A stretch of 64,000 nucleotides of DNA from Babylonia areolata (taxonomy: Eukaryota > Mollusca > Gastropoda > Neogastropoda > Buccinidae), in NCBI RefSeq assembly GCF_041734735.1, contig NC_134895.1, positions 14,400,540-14,464,539 on the forward strand. Reading direction: 5' to 3'. The position numbers and the translations under genes were made by a program. Position 1 is the first letter of the stretch, and each line of letters begins with the position of its first letter. Below the pieces are notes generated by a model, which worked only from the letters and a program-made list of their open reading frames with translations, searched no databases and was not told where the DNA came from. Below are positions 21,734 to 35,554 of the stretch, piece by piece.

Positions 21734-23339
21734 TAGTTCCTTCAACAAGGTCACAGTGGAGACAAAGCCGGGTTCTTTATTCCTGTTGTCTACCTTGATG
21801 AAGCATGCCGATTGGTGTTGTATCCTTTCTATCTTGTCTACATCGCCTTGTTGGTAGGGGTCCCATACTATTGCCGCACACTCGAGGATGGATCACACGA
21901 GCGCTATGTATGCGGTATTCCTACAAGTTTGAGGGTAGTGTCGCAAGTTTCTTCGCAAAAAGCCGAGGGTGGAATTGGCTTTTTTGGTGGTCCTAACGCC
22001 GGACGTGAGAGTGCTACTTTAGGTCGTCTGATATCGTCACTCCAACATAAGGATTTATACTGACTTGCTGTAGTATTTCACCACAAAGATTGTAGAAAAA
22101 ATCAGTCTTCTTCTTGACTGTGACGACATAACATTTCTTTGCATCGAAGCGCCGGCATGCCCCAGTCTTTTGCCTACTTCTCAAGTTGTTTCAGGTCCTC
22201 CTGGACAGCAAGGTGATCAGCGAAGGCCCTCATGTGGAGGTACAGTAAGCAATGAATCATATGCGAAAAGTCGCACTTGGGATTTATCTGCTGCTGGCAG
22301 GTCGCTGATGTGACATAAGAACAGCAAAGGGCCGAGCACTCTGCCCTGCGGAACGCCAGAGTCAACTGCTACTTCTCGTGATTCCCTCCTTTCCTCACAG
22401 CCTTCATGGTGCAACCAATAAGGAAGTTTTGGATCCAGCAATGTATGGGGCCTCTGACACCATAGTAAGACAGCTTATGGAGCAGTTTCTTGTGTGGGAC
22501 ACTGCCAAAGGCCTTGCTGAAATCCAGTATGGACAGGTCTGATTGGGCGCCTTTGTCAAAGAAACAGAAGCCGTTATGCATGATAGTTAAAAGCTGGGTC
22601 TTACAGGAGTGTACAGCTCTGAAGCCATGGTTTAGGAGAGTCAATGTATTATGCTCCTTGAAGAACTTATGCAGGTGGTGGCAGATAATGTGTTCCAGCA
22701 TTTTGCAGGAGGCAGATGTGAGGGAGATGGGTCTGTAGTTTTCGGCCAGGTGCTTGTTTCCTTTCTTGAAGGCGCATGAGATGTTTGTACTGTGCCAGTC
22801 CTGTAGTGGATCTCCTGTGTCTATTGACTGCTGGAAGATGCCCGGTTGGGCTGGGCCGATGGCAGTCTCCGCAGTTTTTTAAGGCAAGGTTTGGTATGCA
22901 GTCTGGTTCGCAAGCCTTGGCTGGGTTCAGTTCCTTCAACAGCTTCAGTACACCTTCTGGGTTGATCGTAATGTCGGGTACATCATTAACTGTTGGTTGG
23001 TCCTGGTGCTTGGTTGTATCATCATCATCTTGAGTGAAGAAGCCCTTGAACTGATCAACGAGTATTTCTGCTTTCGCCCTGGTGTCACTGATCAGTGAGC
23101 CATTCTCTTCAACGGGGATGCACCCAAGCTGTCCTGCCTCCAACTCCTGAGGTACTGCCGGAATGGCATGCTGTTGCTGGTGCTCAGGCCTTCAGTGATA
23201 GTGTTGCTGATGTGGTCCCTCTCTGTTTTCCTCTTCTGTCTTCTGCACTCCTAGACAAATTTGAAATTTGCCCGTTTTTTTCTTCTTCTTTGCCCTTGCA
23301 TGTATGTGTGAATCAAAGGGTAAGGTTTAATCAAAAGTA

Positions 23340-25400
23340 ACTCCCAGATATTTTTCGTCCCAACAAACAGTGATAGGATATATGTTAAAATTCATTGCAT
23401 ACTTATGTTTGGGATTTTTTCCTCCTTCCACTATGTAGGACTTTACACCCAGATATTTTTTTCATTCCTACATTGATAGGATTTATGTTAAAATTCACTG
23501 CATACTCACGTTTGAGATTGTTTTCCCCTTCCACTATGTAGGGCGTTACATTTTTTTAACATCAAAATAAAGATTCCAAGTTTCTGACCATTTCTGCAAC
23601 GTATCTTTGTCACTTTGTAATTCCCCTCTGTTACTTGACATATTGTATAGTTTTGTATCATCTGTAGTTTTACATATGCTTTTTACATTTTCTGGCAGAA
23701 TATTTATAAATATTGTAAAAAAAAGAAAAAAAAGAAAAAAAAAAGAAGTACCACCAAAAACATCAGCTTCTTGTGAGTAGGGATTTTCCATCCTTACTCT
23801 TTGTATTCTTTTAAAAAAATATGTATCCAAACAATCATATTTCTAGCTTAATCAAAGGAAGCTGAATCAAATGCCTTCTTAAAATCTCTCTCTCTATATA
23901 TTACATTCATTGTGTCTCCATCGTCTAACCTTGCTGTAAAGTCTTCCATTACTTCTAATGATTGTGTTACACACGGTATTTTACTACTGAAACCGTATGG
24001 ATAGTCAAAGTTATCAGTAAAGTACTGCACAATGTTATCATGAATTTTCTATTCTAAAATTTTGCATGATATACAGGCTGAAAAAAACAACAAACTTACT
24101 GGTCAGGAATTTCAAGGACCCTTGTTTGAAACCTTTTTACAGATTCCTTCCTCCATCCATTTGGTAATCTCCCTTGTTCCAGTGATTTGTTAACACTGAG
24201 TAGCATACTAATCTCATTATGTAATTTTTTAAAACATCTGTGCCGGTACCTGGTGAGGTCCTTCAGCTTTCTAAGAGTCCAGTGTGTTTAATCTTTTTTC
24301 TTTCTTTTCTTTTTATATACTATTTCTGGAGTTAAGGTAACATCACTCGAATACATATTTTACTTTGAACTTTTCTTTTTTTTTTGTGTGTGCTAAATTC
24401 AAATAATTTTCTCTAAGAAAGATGCTTGAAAGAATTTGTTGTTTTAGCTTTCTCTTCATCTGTTGTTGCTATTTCTCCGTTTTCTTTTCTTAGAGAACCA
24501 ATGCCTGTATTTAATCTTTTCTTTACATACTTCCAGAAGTGTTTTGGTTTACTTTTACTGTCCATTATTGTTTCTCATAATTCTTCTCCACTCCTTTTAC
24601 TTTTTGTCTTCATGGATTTCTCTCTTCAACATATTTCTGGTAGTCTCTTCCACATTTACTTCTCTTTAAATTTTTTTTTTTTAATGAGTTGTCCTTTTTC
24701 TTTATAGCTTTCTGTGATTTTTTTTGTTTTGAATCCAGTCAGAAAGGCCTGTATCTTTCCTTTGCTCTTTATTAGTGGCATGTTTCTGCATGAATTTGTG
24801 CACCACTTAATATGACTCCACACCTTATTCACTTCCAGAAAATTGATTGTTGACCAGATTGTTAGTGCTATTTATTCATATTCACTCATTGCCTTAAAAT
24901 GCTAGTGCTGAGTTTAGGAACAAACAGGTCTAATTTTAAGTTGTCATGGTCACTTTTTCCTAGTGGACTGAGATGAACGTCAGATACCAAGTTTTCTTCT
25001 ACTAGGAGTCCATGTAATATATTTGATGTCTGACTTCTCTTCTTGTTGGCTTTACCATTTGTATCAAAATGGCATCCTGTGAAGTTCAATATCAGCATCA
25101 TCTTTTACTGAAGCACAAGTTCCGTAACATTTTATAGAAGAAAAACTAGGTCCTCCATTTTACACACTTCATCAAATACATTCTCTGATGAAAGTAACTG
25201 AAAAAGTGTCTGTGTGTTATTATCTGAAGTATTTGGGCTCCTGTAAATACATCCATGTAATACCTTTTCATTGTTTTTCCTCTGAATAAAACTGGACCCT
25301 CTCATCAACGTTTGAAGTAAGATGAGAATGCCAAGGGCTCAAATGGTTGGGGGTCACAAAGTGTGTTGTTTTTTTTAAACAGAGAGGGTTGCTCAAATTT
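23340..25400 (-). mobile_element. CR1/Jockey-type LINE, degenerate, endonuclease to RT
   Basis: On the minus strand the endonuclease end is recognisable as YRSPNTSDNNTQTLFQLL (about 25,200) and SPLGKSDHDNLKLDLFVP (about 24,930). The RT then shows YPYGFSSKIPCVTQSLEVME, FKKAFDSASFD (about 23,850), INILPENVKSICKTTDDTKL (FADD block degraded to TTDD) and LQKWSETWNLYFDVKK. It has multiple frame breaks and AT-rich decay. It is related to the element at 40,680-42,830 (shared LQ-WS--WNLYF-V block). A TTAA MITE begins at its right edge. Confidence 0.82.
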
Positions 25401-25401
25401 C

Positions 25402-26223
25402 TTAACCTTCGCTGGCTATCGTGGGTCGTACATGACCCAGAAGGGTACAAAAACGCAAATATCTCAGCTAATTCTTCATATTTTTCTACGAAATTTCAGA
25501 AATGCTTCCTACACCTAAAAGGCCAACTTTTGCCAAAACATGAAAAAAAAATCATTAATTAGTTAATGAGTAATTAAAGGTGGCGTTTTAACTACACACG
25601 GACGCTTGTGTGGGTCGTGCATGACCCATGCTTTTTAAAGAAAGGAAAATAAAGAAGTTTTACTTTCAGTAGCCTCACTACCCCCCTCCCCCTCCCTTTT
25701 GCCCGTCCTCAGCTATAACCCCCTTCCATCCCTTTCTCTAACAGCATGTACCTGTGTGACAATATCTTTGTGAGTGTATAGGATGCTACTAGTCATCTCT
25801 CTGTGTGTGCATAGGTTGGGTTTGTATGTATGTGCATGTGGTGTTATGCGTTTGTGTATGTGCATGTGTGTGAATGCGGGAGCATGTTTCTTCTGAGTGT
25901 ATGTGTTTGTGTGAGTGTGTGCGTGTGCGAGCGCATGTGTGTGTAATCAGTTGTTATATGTTTTCCTTTTCTATATTTTTTTTCTATATTTTGTTATAAG
26001 CTTTGGAGGAATATACAGGTTTTTGTCTCTTTACAAAGTATGGGTTGTGTACGACCCACACAAGCTTTGGAGGAATATACAGGTTTTTGTCTCTTTACAA
26101 AGTATGGGTTGTGTACGACCCACATGAGCTTCCGTGTGCAGCCAAAAGCGACAGCGGTATGGGTCGTGGACGACCCACATGAGCTTCCGCGTGTAGTCAA
26201 AAGCGACAGCCAGCGAAGGTTAA
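25402..26223. mobile_element. TTAA-flanked MITE (piggyBac-like) with five palindromes
   Basis: The terminal inverted repeats are TTAACCTTCGCTGGCTATCG (left) and its near-perfect complement at the right end (one mismatch in 20). TTAA lies at both borders (25402-25405 and 26220-26223). The interior has no transposase frame. It contains five 16-bp imperfect palindromes of the form GGGTCGTnnAYGACCC at about 25,424, 25,613, 26,042, 26,105 and 26,161, and a tandem duplication of about 62 bp (GCTTTGGAGGAATATACAGG..). TTAA target sites point to the piggyBac superfamily; that is family knowledge, not proof. Confidence 0.85.
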
Positions 26224-27115
26224 AACAATACTTCCTGACACCAAGATATGAAAATCTGAATGCACGTCACTTTGTCTTCTGTAAATGGATTTGCTCCACA
26301 GCATCCACCTCACATTATGCAAAGATACCATAAGTCTCAGTTCAGAAACATTTATGTCCTGTCCTTGTGGTGTTTAATTTTTCTCAACCCTCAAGCGCAT
26401 GTTTGTTGGTGTTTGTTGATGTCAGCTGGATATTGTCATTGGAGGGATGTTATGGTTACATCTGTTTGGTTCATAACTACAGTGATTATTGTCATCAGGA
26501 GAGTGCTTATGAGGTGGTGTTCTGCTTATATTGAATCAGAACATGCATCTCTGAATGTCACTTATGTCAGTGAAAGTGTCTCAACAGCAATGCTGTTGTA
26601 TAATAGTAATAACCTGATTTTATGTATGTCTGTAAATAAAGAAAAGATGTGTTGCTTAAATTCAATTTTGTCTTGTTCAACTGCAATACATCCTTCCTCA
26701 CTGCTGATTTCACTATATGGAATTCCAGATTCCTACCACTATGTTTCTTCTTCCTGTTTGTTAAGGACATACTACTGGGTTTGATTACTGCTAAATGATT
26801 GTTGCTGGATGTAGGTGGCATCAGATTCAAGGGAAGCCAATCTACTATTTGCAAAAACAATCTACCATCTGCGAATTCAGGTGTGCAATTGCTATTTACT
26901 TACTGGGTCTGTTTATAAATGTGGTGGGCAGTCCAAAATTACACTTCATGGAGAAGCCAAACTTCCTCACTTTGAAACTGTTTAATTACAATGAAAGTAA
27001 TTACTGCTGTTCACAACAGAAACCATTTCGCCTTTTCTTTTTTTTTTTTTGGTTAGTCTACAGTCTATAGCTATTTAAGTGGGCAAGTTTTGTCATCTAT
27101 TTTGTCTTCCTTTTC
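26224..27115. other. Intergenic sequence, no gene recognised
   Basis: The sequence is AT-rich with short frames only. It may include more of the disrupted LINE 5' region, but I cannot support that. Confidence 0.4.
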
Positions 27116-27218
27116 TATTCATTCGGATGAGACAATAAACTGAGGTCCCGTGTGGAGCATGCACTTAGCGCACGTAAAAGAACCCACAGCAACAAAAGGG
27201 TCGTTCCTGGCATAATTC

Positions 27219-27253
<35 letters not shown>

Positions 27254-27411
27254 ACTGCGATAGGAAAAACAAACAAAACTGCATGCAGGGGAAAAACAAA
27301 CAAAAAAGGGTGATGCTATACTAGTGTAGCAACACGCTCTCCCTAGGCAGAGCAGCCCGAATTTCACACAGAGAAATCTGTTGTGATGAAAAGAAATATA
27401 AATACAAATAT
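27116..27411 (+). mobile_element. SINE family B, headless copy with tail type II
   Basis: The copy begins at the internal core ATTCGGATGAGACAATAAAC and continues through GTAAAAGAACCCACAGCAAC and a long A-run. It ends in the module GAAATCTGTTGTGATGAAAA followed by ATAAATACAAAT. The tRNA-like head is missing. The 3' module matches the minus-strand copy at 57,557-57,953. Confidence 0.82.
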
Positions 27412-28253
27412 TAGTGCTTCCCCCATCACTATGAATCAGAGATGTGTGCTTGTGAATGACATGTGAAAGTGCTAGTCTGTGCAAGATTCAGTGCTAAGCA
27501 AATACCATGGTTATTTACAAACACAAGAAAGATTTTAAATCTCTGCTTTGGAGTAGTGACTCAAAGTTCTGATGTTGCCTTTTTTTTTTTTTAACTTGGA
27601 AAAATTGAATCACAACTCTAAACATGGCACTTTACAGCAGTACACAATGTTGGTACTTACACACATTATCAATCAATTCCAAAATCTTTAACTACACACA
27701 CACATTGAGTTATCAAATACTCTCTTTTAATGTTTTGCTATCTCCTTTACACTCATTATGGCCACTCAGTTGTGTTATATCTAATGCCAAACACACATGG
27801 CAAGATAAATGATCTGCTACTATCAGAGCCCAGCATAATACTGCAGCCACATCAATCAAACTAAAGTAAATGTCTTGGTCATATCACAAATAGTGGCTTT
27901 TTCTATGGCTCTTTCACCACAACAAAGAAAGAAAAGATTTGCCTTCATTTCCATATTATTTTCATTTCACAATCATCAGCCTAAAGTAACACACACACAT
28001 GTATGCACTTTCAAAATGATCAGTTTGAATGTCTTAAATTTCATGGTGGGAAAAAAAAATCTGTTACAAATACAGTAGGTACTCCCGCCCCAGATGATAA
28101 ACCCAGTAATGTCTATTTAATCTCAGACAGTCAAAGTGCACCACTCTGTTCTTGAGCCCAATTAAATAGTTTTTGTTTGACCAAGGATCCAGATGTGTTC
28201 TACACAGATGCTGAAAAAACAAAAAACAAAAAGACTTGCTATCGTCAGCATGT

Positions 28254-29165
28254 TCACTGCTTCAGACGCCACTCAATGTAGAAAGCCTTGAAGCTGTCGA
28301 AACCAGCCAGCACACCAGCACCAGCCACACCTCTCAAGATGTTGGCGCCAGCTCCCTTCATCATGGACATGAAACCCTCGTTCTTGATGATCTGCATGGC
28401 ACAGTCCAAGGAGCCCTTGTACTTGACAGCCTGGCCAGAGGTCATCATCATGCGTCGTCGGATGGTGTCGATGGGGTAGGACAGCAGACCCGAGGTCACA
28501 GTGACAGCATAGCCCAGACAGAAAGACACAAAGACATTGGCATCTTCACCCAGCATGATAGGCTTCAGCGAGTCGTACAGACCAAAATAGAAGCCACGGT
28601 ACACAATAATGCCCACACAGGAGATGACAAAGCCTCGGTATAGACCAACAAAACCATCGGATTTGAGGGTCTTGACATAAACATCGATCAGACCATTGAA
28701 CTGACGCTCAGAAGCACCCTTGCCTGCAGCCTTGGCATCATTGGCCAGACGTGTACGGGCATAATCAAGCGAGTACACAAAGCACAGTGACAAGGCACCT
28801 GCCACACCCCCGGAGAAGATGTTCTTCGAGAATTTGACTGCATAGGACTCATTGGGATTCGTCTTGAAAAGAGCCTTGACTTTGTCTTTGAAGGCAAAGT
28901 TGAGAGCTTGAGTGGGAAAATACCGGAGGCAGTTGGCCAGATTCCCACGCCAGAAAGGGAGAATGCCCTCAGTGCGGAAAGTGCGAACGGTACAATCAAT
29001 GACTCCTTTGTAGGGCTCAGACAGACGGCCAGCCTTTATCATTTCATCCTGATTCTGAACCAGCAGCTTGATGCGCTCAATTGGAGCAGCTGCTGTTTTG
29101 GAGATGATAGCTGCAGCGCCGGAGAGAGCAAAGTTCTCAGCAAATCCAAGTTTCTGGCTTCCCAT
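28254..29165 (-). CDS. ANT: Mitochondrial ADP/ATP carrier (SLC25 family), fungal/plant-like sequence type
   Basis: The protein exchanges matrix ATP for cytosolic ADP across the inner mitochondrial membrane. It has 303 residues, the normal carrier length, with three repeats of about 100 residues. The carrier signatures are PIERIK (28-33), YSLDYAR (131-137, Ser replacing the usual Pro, as in yeast AAC) and PIDTIR (231-236). The nucleotide-carrier hallmark RRRMMM is at 236-241, and [15 protein letters not shown] is at 81-95. The start is chosen at [20 protein letters not shown]| acceptor ends exactly before this ATG, so an upstream exon must exist and could in principle add residues. The first matrix loop reads [17 protein letters not shown], as in fungal, plant and protist carriers, not the typical animal QVQ-ASKQI form. 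A candidate minus-strand poly(A) signal (ATTAAA) is at 28121-28116. Confidence 0.96.
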   Translation of the reverse strand: MGSQKLGFAENFALSGAAAIISKTAAAPIERIKLLVQNQDEMIKAGRLSEPYKGVIDCTVRTFRTEGILPFWRGNLANCLRYFPTQALNFAFKDKVKALFKTNPNESYAVKFSKNIFSGGVAGALSLCFVYSLDYARTRLANDAKAAGKGASERQFNGLIDVYVKTLKSDGFVGLYRGFVISCVGIIVYRGFYFGLYDSLKPIMLGEDANVFVSFCLGYAVTVTSGLLSYPIDTIRRRMMMTSGQAVKYKGSLDCAMQIIKNEGFMSMMKGAGANILRGVAGAGVLAGFDSFKAFYIEWRLKQ

Positions 29166-29322
29166 CTGCAACACAATAAGAGGATACTCTATCATGTTTT
29201 TTGTTTCAATAAACCTGTCACTTAGCAAATCTCAATATGCTTCAAGTACCATGACCTTATTTGCTATACAGGAGTAAAATCTAACTTTATACACTCCAGC
29301 CCAGAACACCATATTAATATTT

Positions 29323-29357
<35 letters not shown>

Positions 29358-32300
29358 TGCAAAATGATATCACACTAGCCAAGATACCTGAACTCCAGAA
29401 TGTTTCTGGTCTCAAACAACATGTAGATCAATAAGAGTATATAGAGTTCAGACAGTGGAAAGGTTTATGTGCTTGCCTGAGCATCTTTCCATTTCCAACA
29501 CTATAGAATTTACAAATAGCTGATCACACTTTTCTACACTTATCAAGCCAAACATAAATAAGATAAAGAGACACAAGAAATATTGATCTATATCCTTATT
29601 CACAATATTGATCTTCATGCAGTAATATCAGTAACTTGTAAGTTGTATGGATCTGTTACTTTATTTCTCTAGCCAAGCTGCAAGAATCATCTGTTAAGTT
29701 CCATGAGAACAGCCATGTCATACACATATGAAGGATGCACTGACATGGCTGGTATATAGTTTCACTTTCAATTCCACAAACCATTCCCTTTTTTTCCCCT
29801 TCAAACCATTTTGATCTTTTTCACAAACATTATTATGATCAATAACAGTTGCATGACATCTTAAAATTCCTATTAGCATGGCTGTGCATTGCCATCATTC
29901 TGAAAAGGGAAAAAAATCAGTCACAACATCCACCACAAAAAGGTGAAAAAGCAACTGCAAAATCAACCTTCTATTTGCATGATATTTCTTGGGTTTTTTT
30001 CCTCCTTCCTAATTTCCTTATCTTCTTTTTTTTGTTTTGTTTTGTTTTTTTACCATATTGCCATGTTTACGCTTTTATTGTTTCAAAAGCTGTGACATTT
30101 TGCCGATTTCTCAAAAATTAGAAACTTTTCCAAACCCTGCTCAAAAGTCACTTTTCAATACAGGAACTTTTCCTGACTATTCTAGCCTATCTTAAGATGT
30201 TTTTCCTTTAAAAAAATTTTTTTTTTAAAGGATTAGAGGGGGCTGAGGAGAACTGTCACCACACCTTCAGCACAAATAACAGGGCGTACTTTCTCAAACT
30301 TGGTAACCTTTCCAGTTTACTTCATGTTAGGTATGGAATACAATGCAGTGCAATATTAATAGCTATCAAGATTTTATAATAACATTCAGCAGCCACTTAC
30401 TCTGTGTGATAAAATGGCAATCATCATGATAGCTTGATAACATGATTGCTCTGTGAAGTAAAATAGCAACTGTCAAGAAACCCTGATTAATTTAAAGCTG
30501 ATGTTCACACATCTAAATTGCCTATAATCATTTCAAGTCAAAGAAAGCCTGTGAAAACTTTACTTATACATTGTAATCAATATTTTTCTATCTCCATATA
30601 TTCACAATTTTCTATCTCCAATTATTCACAAATTAAAAAATAAATGGGACAAAATAAAGCAAGCCGAAACTAAGTTATCGTAAACAATTGCACATGCATA
30701 CTACTATTCAAAATTCATTGAACTGTGTATGATTTATTTTCAACAACAAAAACCAAAACTACTTGGGCGAATGTAGAAGTGAAAGACCCTCACAATGACA
30801 GTAAAATACAAAGGGCTTCAGGCCTATTACTACCAATCGCAGATAAATCCACCTTCCACAGTTTAAGGGTAACTGCATTATCAACAGTTCAGCCACTAAT
30901 TTGAATATGCATACTTTCTTGCTAATGCCAACTTCTTGAGTTAAGTGTTTGAAGCAATACCCAATACCTCAGCAACTTTTGGCTTGATTTTCATGCTTTC
31001 TTTTCTTCCTTTTTTTTTCCCCCCCCGTTTTGTTGCATGAAAAGTTGTTCAGCGGGTCAACATGGCTGCTAGGATGTTCAGTACAGAGGAGGTAGCTAGA
31101 ATTTTGTTTGATTTTACCACAATGGTGACAATAGCAACTACAAAAACATGATAGAAAACGAAAGTAATGTTGATCAACTGAAGTGATTCTGGGTATCTCA
31201 CTTCTGGGTATCCTGATGATGATTACATGCTGCAAGGTATATCAACAGGAAGGGAGCAGGGGGTGTTAAGTGGGTGTAGAAGAAACAATATTTTAGCTTG
31301 AAACCTTCATTTTGGGGTTTTCATTACTATGAAACCCTCCAGATCAAAGCTTCAAGCCGACATATTGTTTACAGTGACCTTTTATGTTATAATATTGTGT
31401 GATAGTGTTTGCTGGTGTTTAGGTGGGAGGTTGTATGTGAGTGTTTATGTGCAGTGTTTATGTTTAAAACATGAAAGTGGAGAAAACAATTGGACTTGGT
31501 TGCTGTGTCTCATACATTTACTAATATTTTAACATCATTTCCACCCATAAATTAACCTATTAGAATTTGTGTACTTTTTTCCCCACTAAAAATCTGAGTT
31601 ATCTTTCCCTGTTTGTGAGTTATCTCATCCTGTTAACCTTGGTAATTATATTCTCCATTCATTAGATTTTAAGAAATGTATTTCCTAAACTAGACTGATT
31701 CGTTTTAATAAAAATTCATTCCCATACTATTATTAGTATTAAGATTACGGTCCCATTGCAAGATCACATGTGTGTGCCAATGTAACTTCGGTAGTACTAA
31801 GCAAAAAAAAAATTACCATTGGAACAAAAATTATATGACTGCTGTTAAGAAGTGTATCAGTATCCTGAGTATGTCACATAAAAATGTGTATGCTAAATAT
31901 GTCACATTAAAGTGCAAAGTTCTGTGAATGAGAAAGAAAACTGTACAGTGACTTTTGTGTTAATACACAAAACTATTTGTGCCCTTCCCAGAAGTGTAAT
32001 GTCACTGTAATTAGAATATGCGGAAAAGAATTTTTTAACCCTATTTTTCACTATCATTTCGGCCAAATTTGGTGTTGACAATTATTTCTAGAGAAAATTA
32101 CACACACACATATGTGGACACACAGTCCAAACAGACTCACTCTGTCACTTTCATCCTAGGACATATGCATGCATAATTTCATGCACACACACAGAGAACT
32201 TGAGAACTTTTTTTTTCCCCCCCTATACAGAATCATACCTGACAGGTCAGACACAAGACCACAGTTTATTCAACTTTAAATGAAATTCAACTGAAATCAA

Positions 32301-32409
32301 TTATACATGAATCTCAAAACGCCTGATCAGGTTGAAAAATAATCAAGGGCCCAAACTAATTTATACTATGATTCAGAATATTTATCATCAAAGAACAATA
32401 GTCAATACA

Positions 32410-32463
<54 letters not shown>

Positions 32464-35400
32464 TATACATACACACACACACACATAACAAAAAAGTAAA
32501 CATGCATGGACACATTGACACTAAAATCTAAAGTGAAACCAAATAAGTACAGTAACTTTTTCCACCTTGACGTACACAACTTCATGACAATTTGAAAAAA
32601 AGATCGAACCAGTTCAGGTACACTATCAGTTTTGCCACACACACAAACTGTAAGGATTCTGTATTTTTAATCTCTTTAGCCACAGTTTTTATTTCTGATT
32701 GAAAAATAAGATTAAAACTGCACTTACTCTGCAGCCGATTCTGTCTAACTCATCTCCAATTGTAAGGATTCTGTATTTTTAATCTCTTTAACCACAAATT
32801 TAATTTCTGATTGAAAACTAAAATAAAAACTGCAGGTACTATGCAGCTGATTCTGAACCATATGCGCACACACTCATCTCCTTAACTAAAACAAATGAAA
32901 GGCACGTCTGCCATCAATCTTAAGTTGTTCACTGCTAAGGAGACAGATCTGTCTTTCTTATTTTTAAGTAGAAAAAACTATTTTCCAGAAAATCTATAAA
33001 ATCCTGTGTTGTAGGAATCATCATTAGTTAAAAGTATTTATTTAAGTGCAGGAACCCTGTCACTCACTCCTTCTGGAGATGCAATGATTTTGTCAATCTT
33101 TTAGTGCTCAAAAGGCAACAATACTCTTTCAGGTGCTTTTGCAGCTGTTTCCGTGCTTCCGTCAATGACACTCATGCACACATGCAAACACTTACAGTTT
33201 TTCAGGTTTCCTTGATTGACTCTGGCCGTGAACATGTTTGTATACATGTCTGTGCAACTGTACATTAGTGTGGTGAGAGAAAGGTTGGGACTGGAACTTG
33301 TGAAAGCCTACATGATCTTTAATTGTTGTTCTACTTTTGGTTTGGCATACAAACTGGTTAAATTAAAAATGCTACCGGAAAACAAATGAAGCATGAAAAT
33401 ACAACCTACTTTTGTAATCTGTCTTGTGTGAAGCAAGTCGGAAAAGGTTGTCACAATTTTCAAGGTCAGCTAGTGGTCATGTTTGTTGAAATCATAACTT
33501 TCTTTTACACATGCATTAAACAAGAAGAAACATTTTCTTCAAATTTATCTCCTTATAAAAATGTACAATAACCATCTACTGGTTGGCTCATAAATCATCA
33601 TCTGTAATAGTAATAATCCTTAGTTTTATCAGGCTTTAGTATATTGCCCGAGTGTCAGGTCAGAGTCACTGTCTGCTGCATCTGACGAATTGTTATGTCA
33701 GAAAACTAGTTATTTTGAACTCTGTCATCTACCGTAATAATGTGGCAATAGTGCATCAGTTAAAATAAAACTGTTAACGTATCATAATCACAGAACATAA
33801 TGACAACGAATTAATTTTCGCCGGCGAAAGGAAACACGCCTTGCAGTTGCACTTGGCAGTGTGCACCGCGCACGCAAGCGGTCTGACCGGAATGTCTTTG
33901 AACCGAACAGTGCTGCTTCTCGGCTACAGAGAAGACACAGGAATACCGCTTGCAATCCTCTTCTTTCTGTGGAACTGGAATATCTCTGTCAAACATTTCG
34001 TATCACTCACTGTCACTCCTAGGTAGTGCAATGTTCAAAATCAGTGAAGAAATGGTGTGTCCCCACGTTCTTCAGCGGATGATGGCAGAAAGGAAGAGGC
34101 TAAGTCAGATTGGCTGCAATCGTCATGTGATCAGTTACGTCATTTACAGACAGTCATTGGATAACGTCGAAAGTTAACAAGGCAAAGGGAATATCCCTTA
34201 ACCCGGTAACCGACTTTTCCCAGTCAGTCCCACACCCTGACCCCACCTCAGAGTTGCGCAAGGGGTAAAACATCATTGATTTAAATTGCGCTATATTCTA
34301 AATGATGAAGATGTCAACACAACTTAATTAGCTTAATGATGAAAAAGCAACACACATTCCTCGTAGGTATTTCATTCATACATGCATGCACACCAGCAAA
34401 CTTCTTCTGGTACTGGTTATGTTCGAAAGTAAACAAAAAATGAATCGATAAATCAGACAATCATTAAAGAATAAACTGAGCAAAGTAAAACTAACGTACA
34501 ACTGTTGCAAAATTTAATTACCACCACCACCTCCATCCCTCATCCCACCTGGCCGTGTCCCCCTCTCCCACCCCCCTCCCGACTCCCTCTGCACCCCCTA
34601 CTATTCTCTACCCCCACCCCCGACACATTAACAGGGTGAAACTGTTGTTTGACCTTTCATGCACTACCGGCCCCACATACTCCGTGCGCGCAGACGCAGC
34701 CATGGAGCGATCCGCTCCCACTGACACCGTGACTCCTCCCTAACCCCTCTCCCCTTCACACACACAAACACACCCCGGCACACACACACACACACACACA
34801 CACGGCCGACCGTGGCACACGCACACACACATTCAATCACTCACTCAGCACTCGCTCGTAAGTCTCTTCTCTCCGGCGCCGCTCACAGTTCATGGCCTTC
34901 GCGCGGCGGGCGACTTGAAAGATGTTTTCCGATGGCCATGCAGCACAACTGCGTATTTCATTCGTTCTCTGTCGGCTCTCCGGCGATCGATTTCGACTGA
35001 ATTCCGTTTCTCAAATCCCGCCGTCAGTTGGTTGCTCTTCTTTCAGCACTGAGTAATCTAATCAGTATTGGTCACCGTCCTCTGTCTCAACCACTGAGAT
35101 TTATGTTTACATGCCGCCGGTCGTGTCAACGGTACCCACACTCAGTTGAAAATCAGCCATGGCAGACTGAGCGCTGGCAGAGACACACACTGGCATGAGA
35201 TCTCAGTTTACATTACGTTGATCAAACCCAATGTATGACAGAAGAGGGCGGCCGGCATGGCTGCATCAGTGTTGAACTGAGGCCGGTATTGACTTCAGTT
35301 CACTAAAGCCAGCCTCGAAGCAGCGATCACTGTCTTTTCAACTGATCAGAAACTCATAACTGTCATGAATGGTTGACCCCTGGTGCCATTGAGTGGACGA

Positions 35401-35502
35401 ATGATGCAATCACCGGCAGCCGTGAGGCTTGTTATACTGATTTATAGTATTATCAGGCACGTCAAAACAAACGGTGATAAACAGACACTGAGTCACTGGG
35501 CA

Positions 35503-35554
<52 letters not shown>

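Larger units (their letters stand above)
20290..23150 (-). mobile_element. CR1/Jockey-type LINE, degenerate, with an internal insertion
   Basis: On the minus strand, in order from the right: NPAKACEPDCIPN (RT linker), LEHIICHHLHKFFKEHNTL, HGFRAVHSCKTQLL, LDFSKAFGSVPHKKLLHKL, an SGVPQG-like and VLGPLLF block, a second degenerate VLGPVLF..YINDLP block near 21,400, FADDTKSFS (20,862-21,083), VDNKLSFKDHV and SLVRPVLEYRHSVWQPHHK, and NYFPERVINTWNNLPEHVVT near 20,400. Many frame changes show an old dead copy, and the doubled GP-LF block suggests two overlapping copies. A tandem duplication of about 125 bp lies inside (21,510-21,733). A separate repeat interrupts it at 21,087-21,385. Confidence 0.85.

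Noticed and set aside
28236-28643. 135-residue plus-strand open frame over ANT
   Set aside because: It is the antisense shadow of the ADP/ATP carrier coding exon.
33811-34177. Overlapping 61-75 residue frames in a moderately GC-rich stretch, considered as an ANT 5' coding exon
   Set aside because: There is no carrier-like sequence and the ANT protein is already full length from the ATG at 29165.
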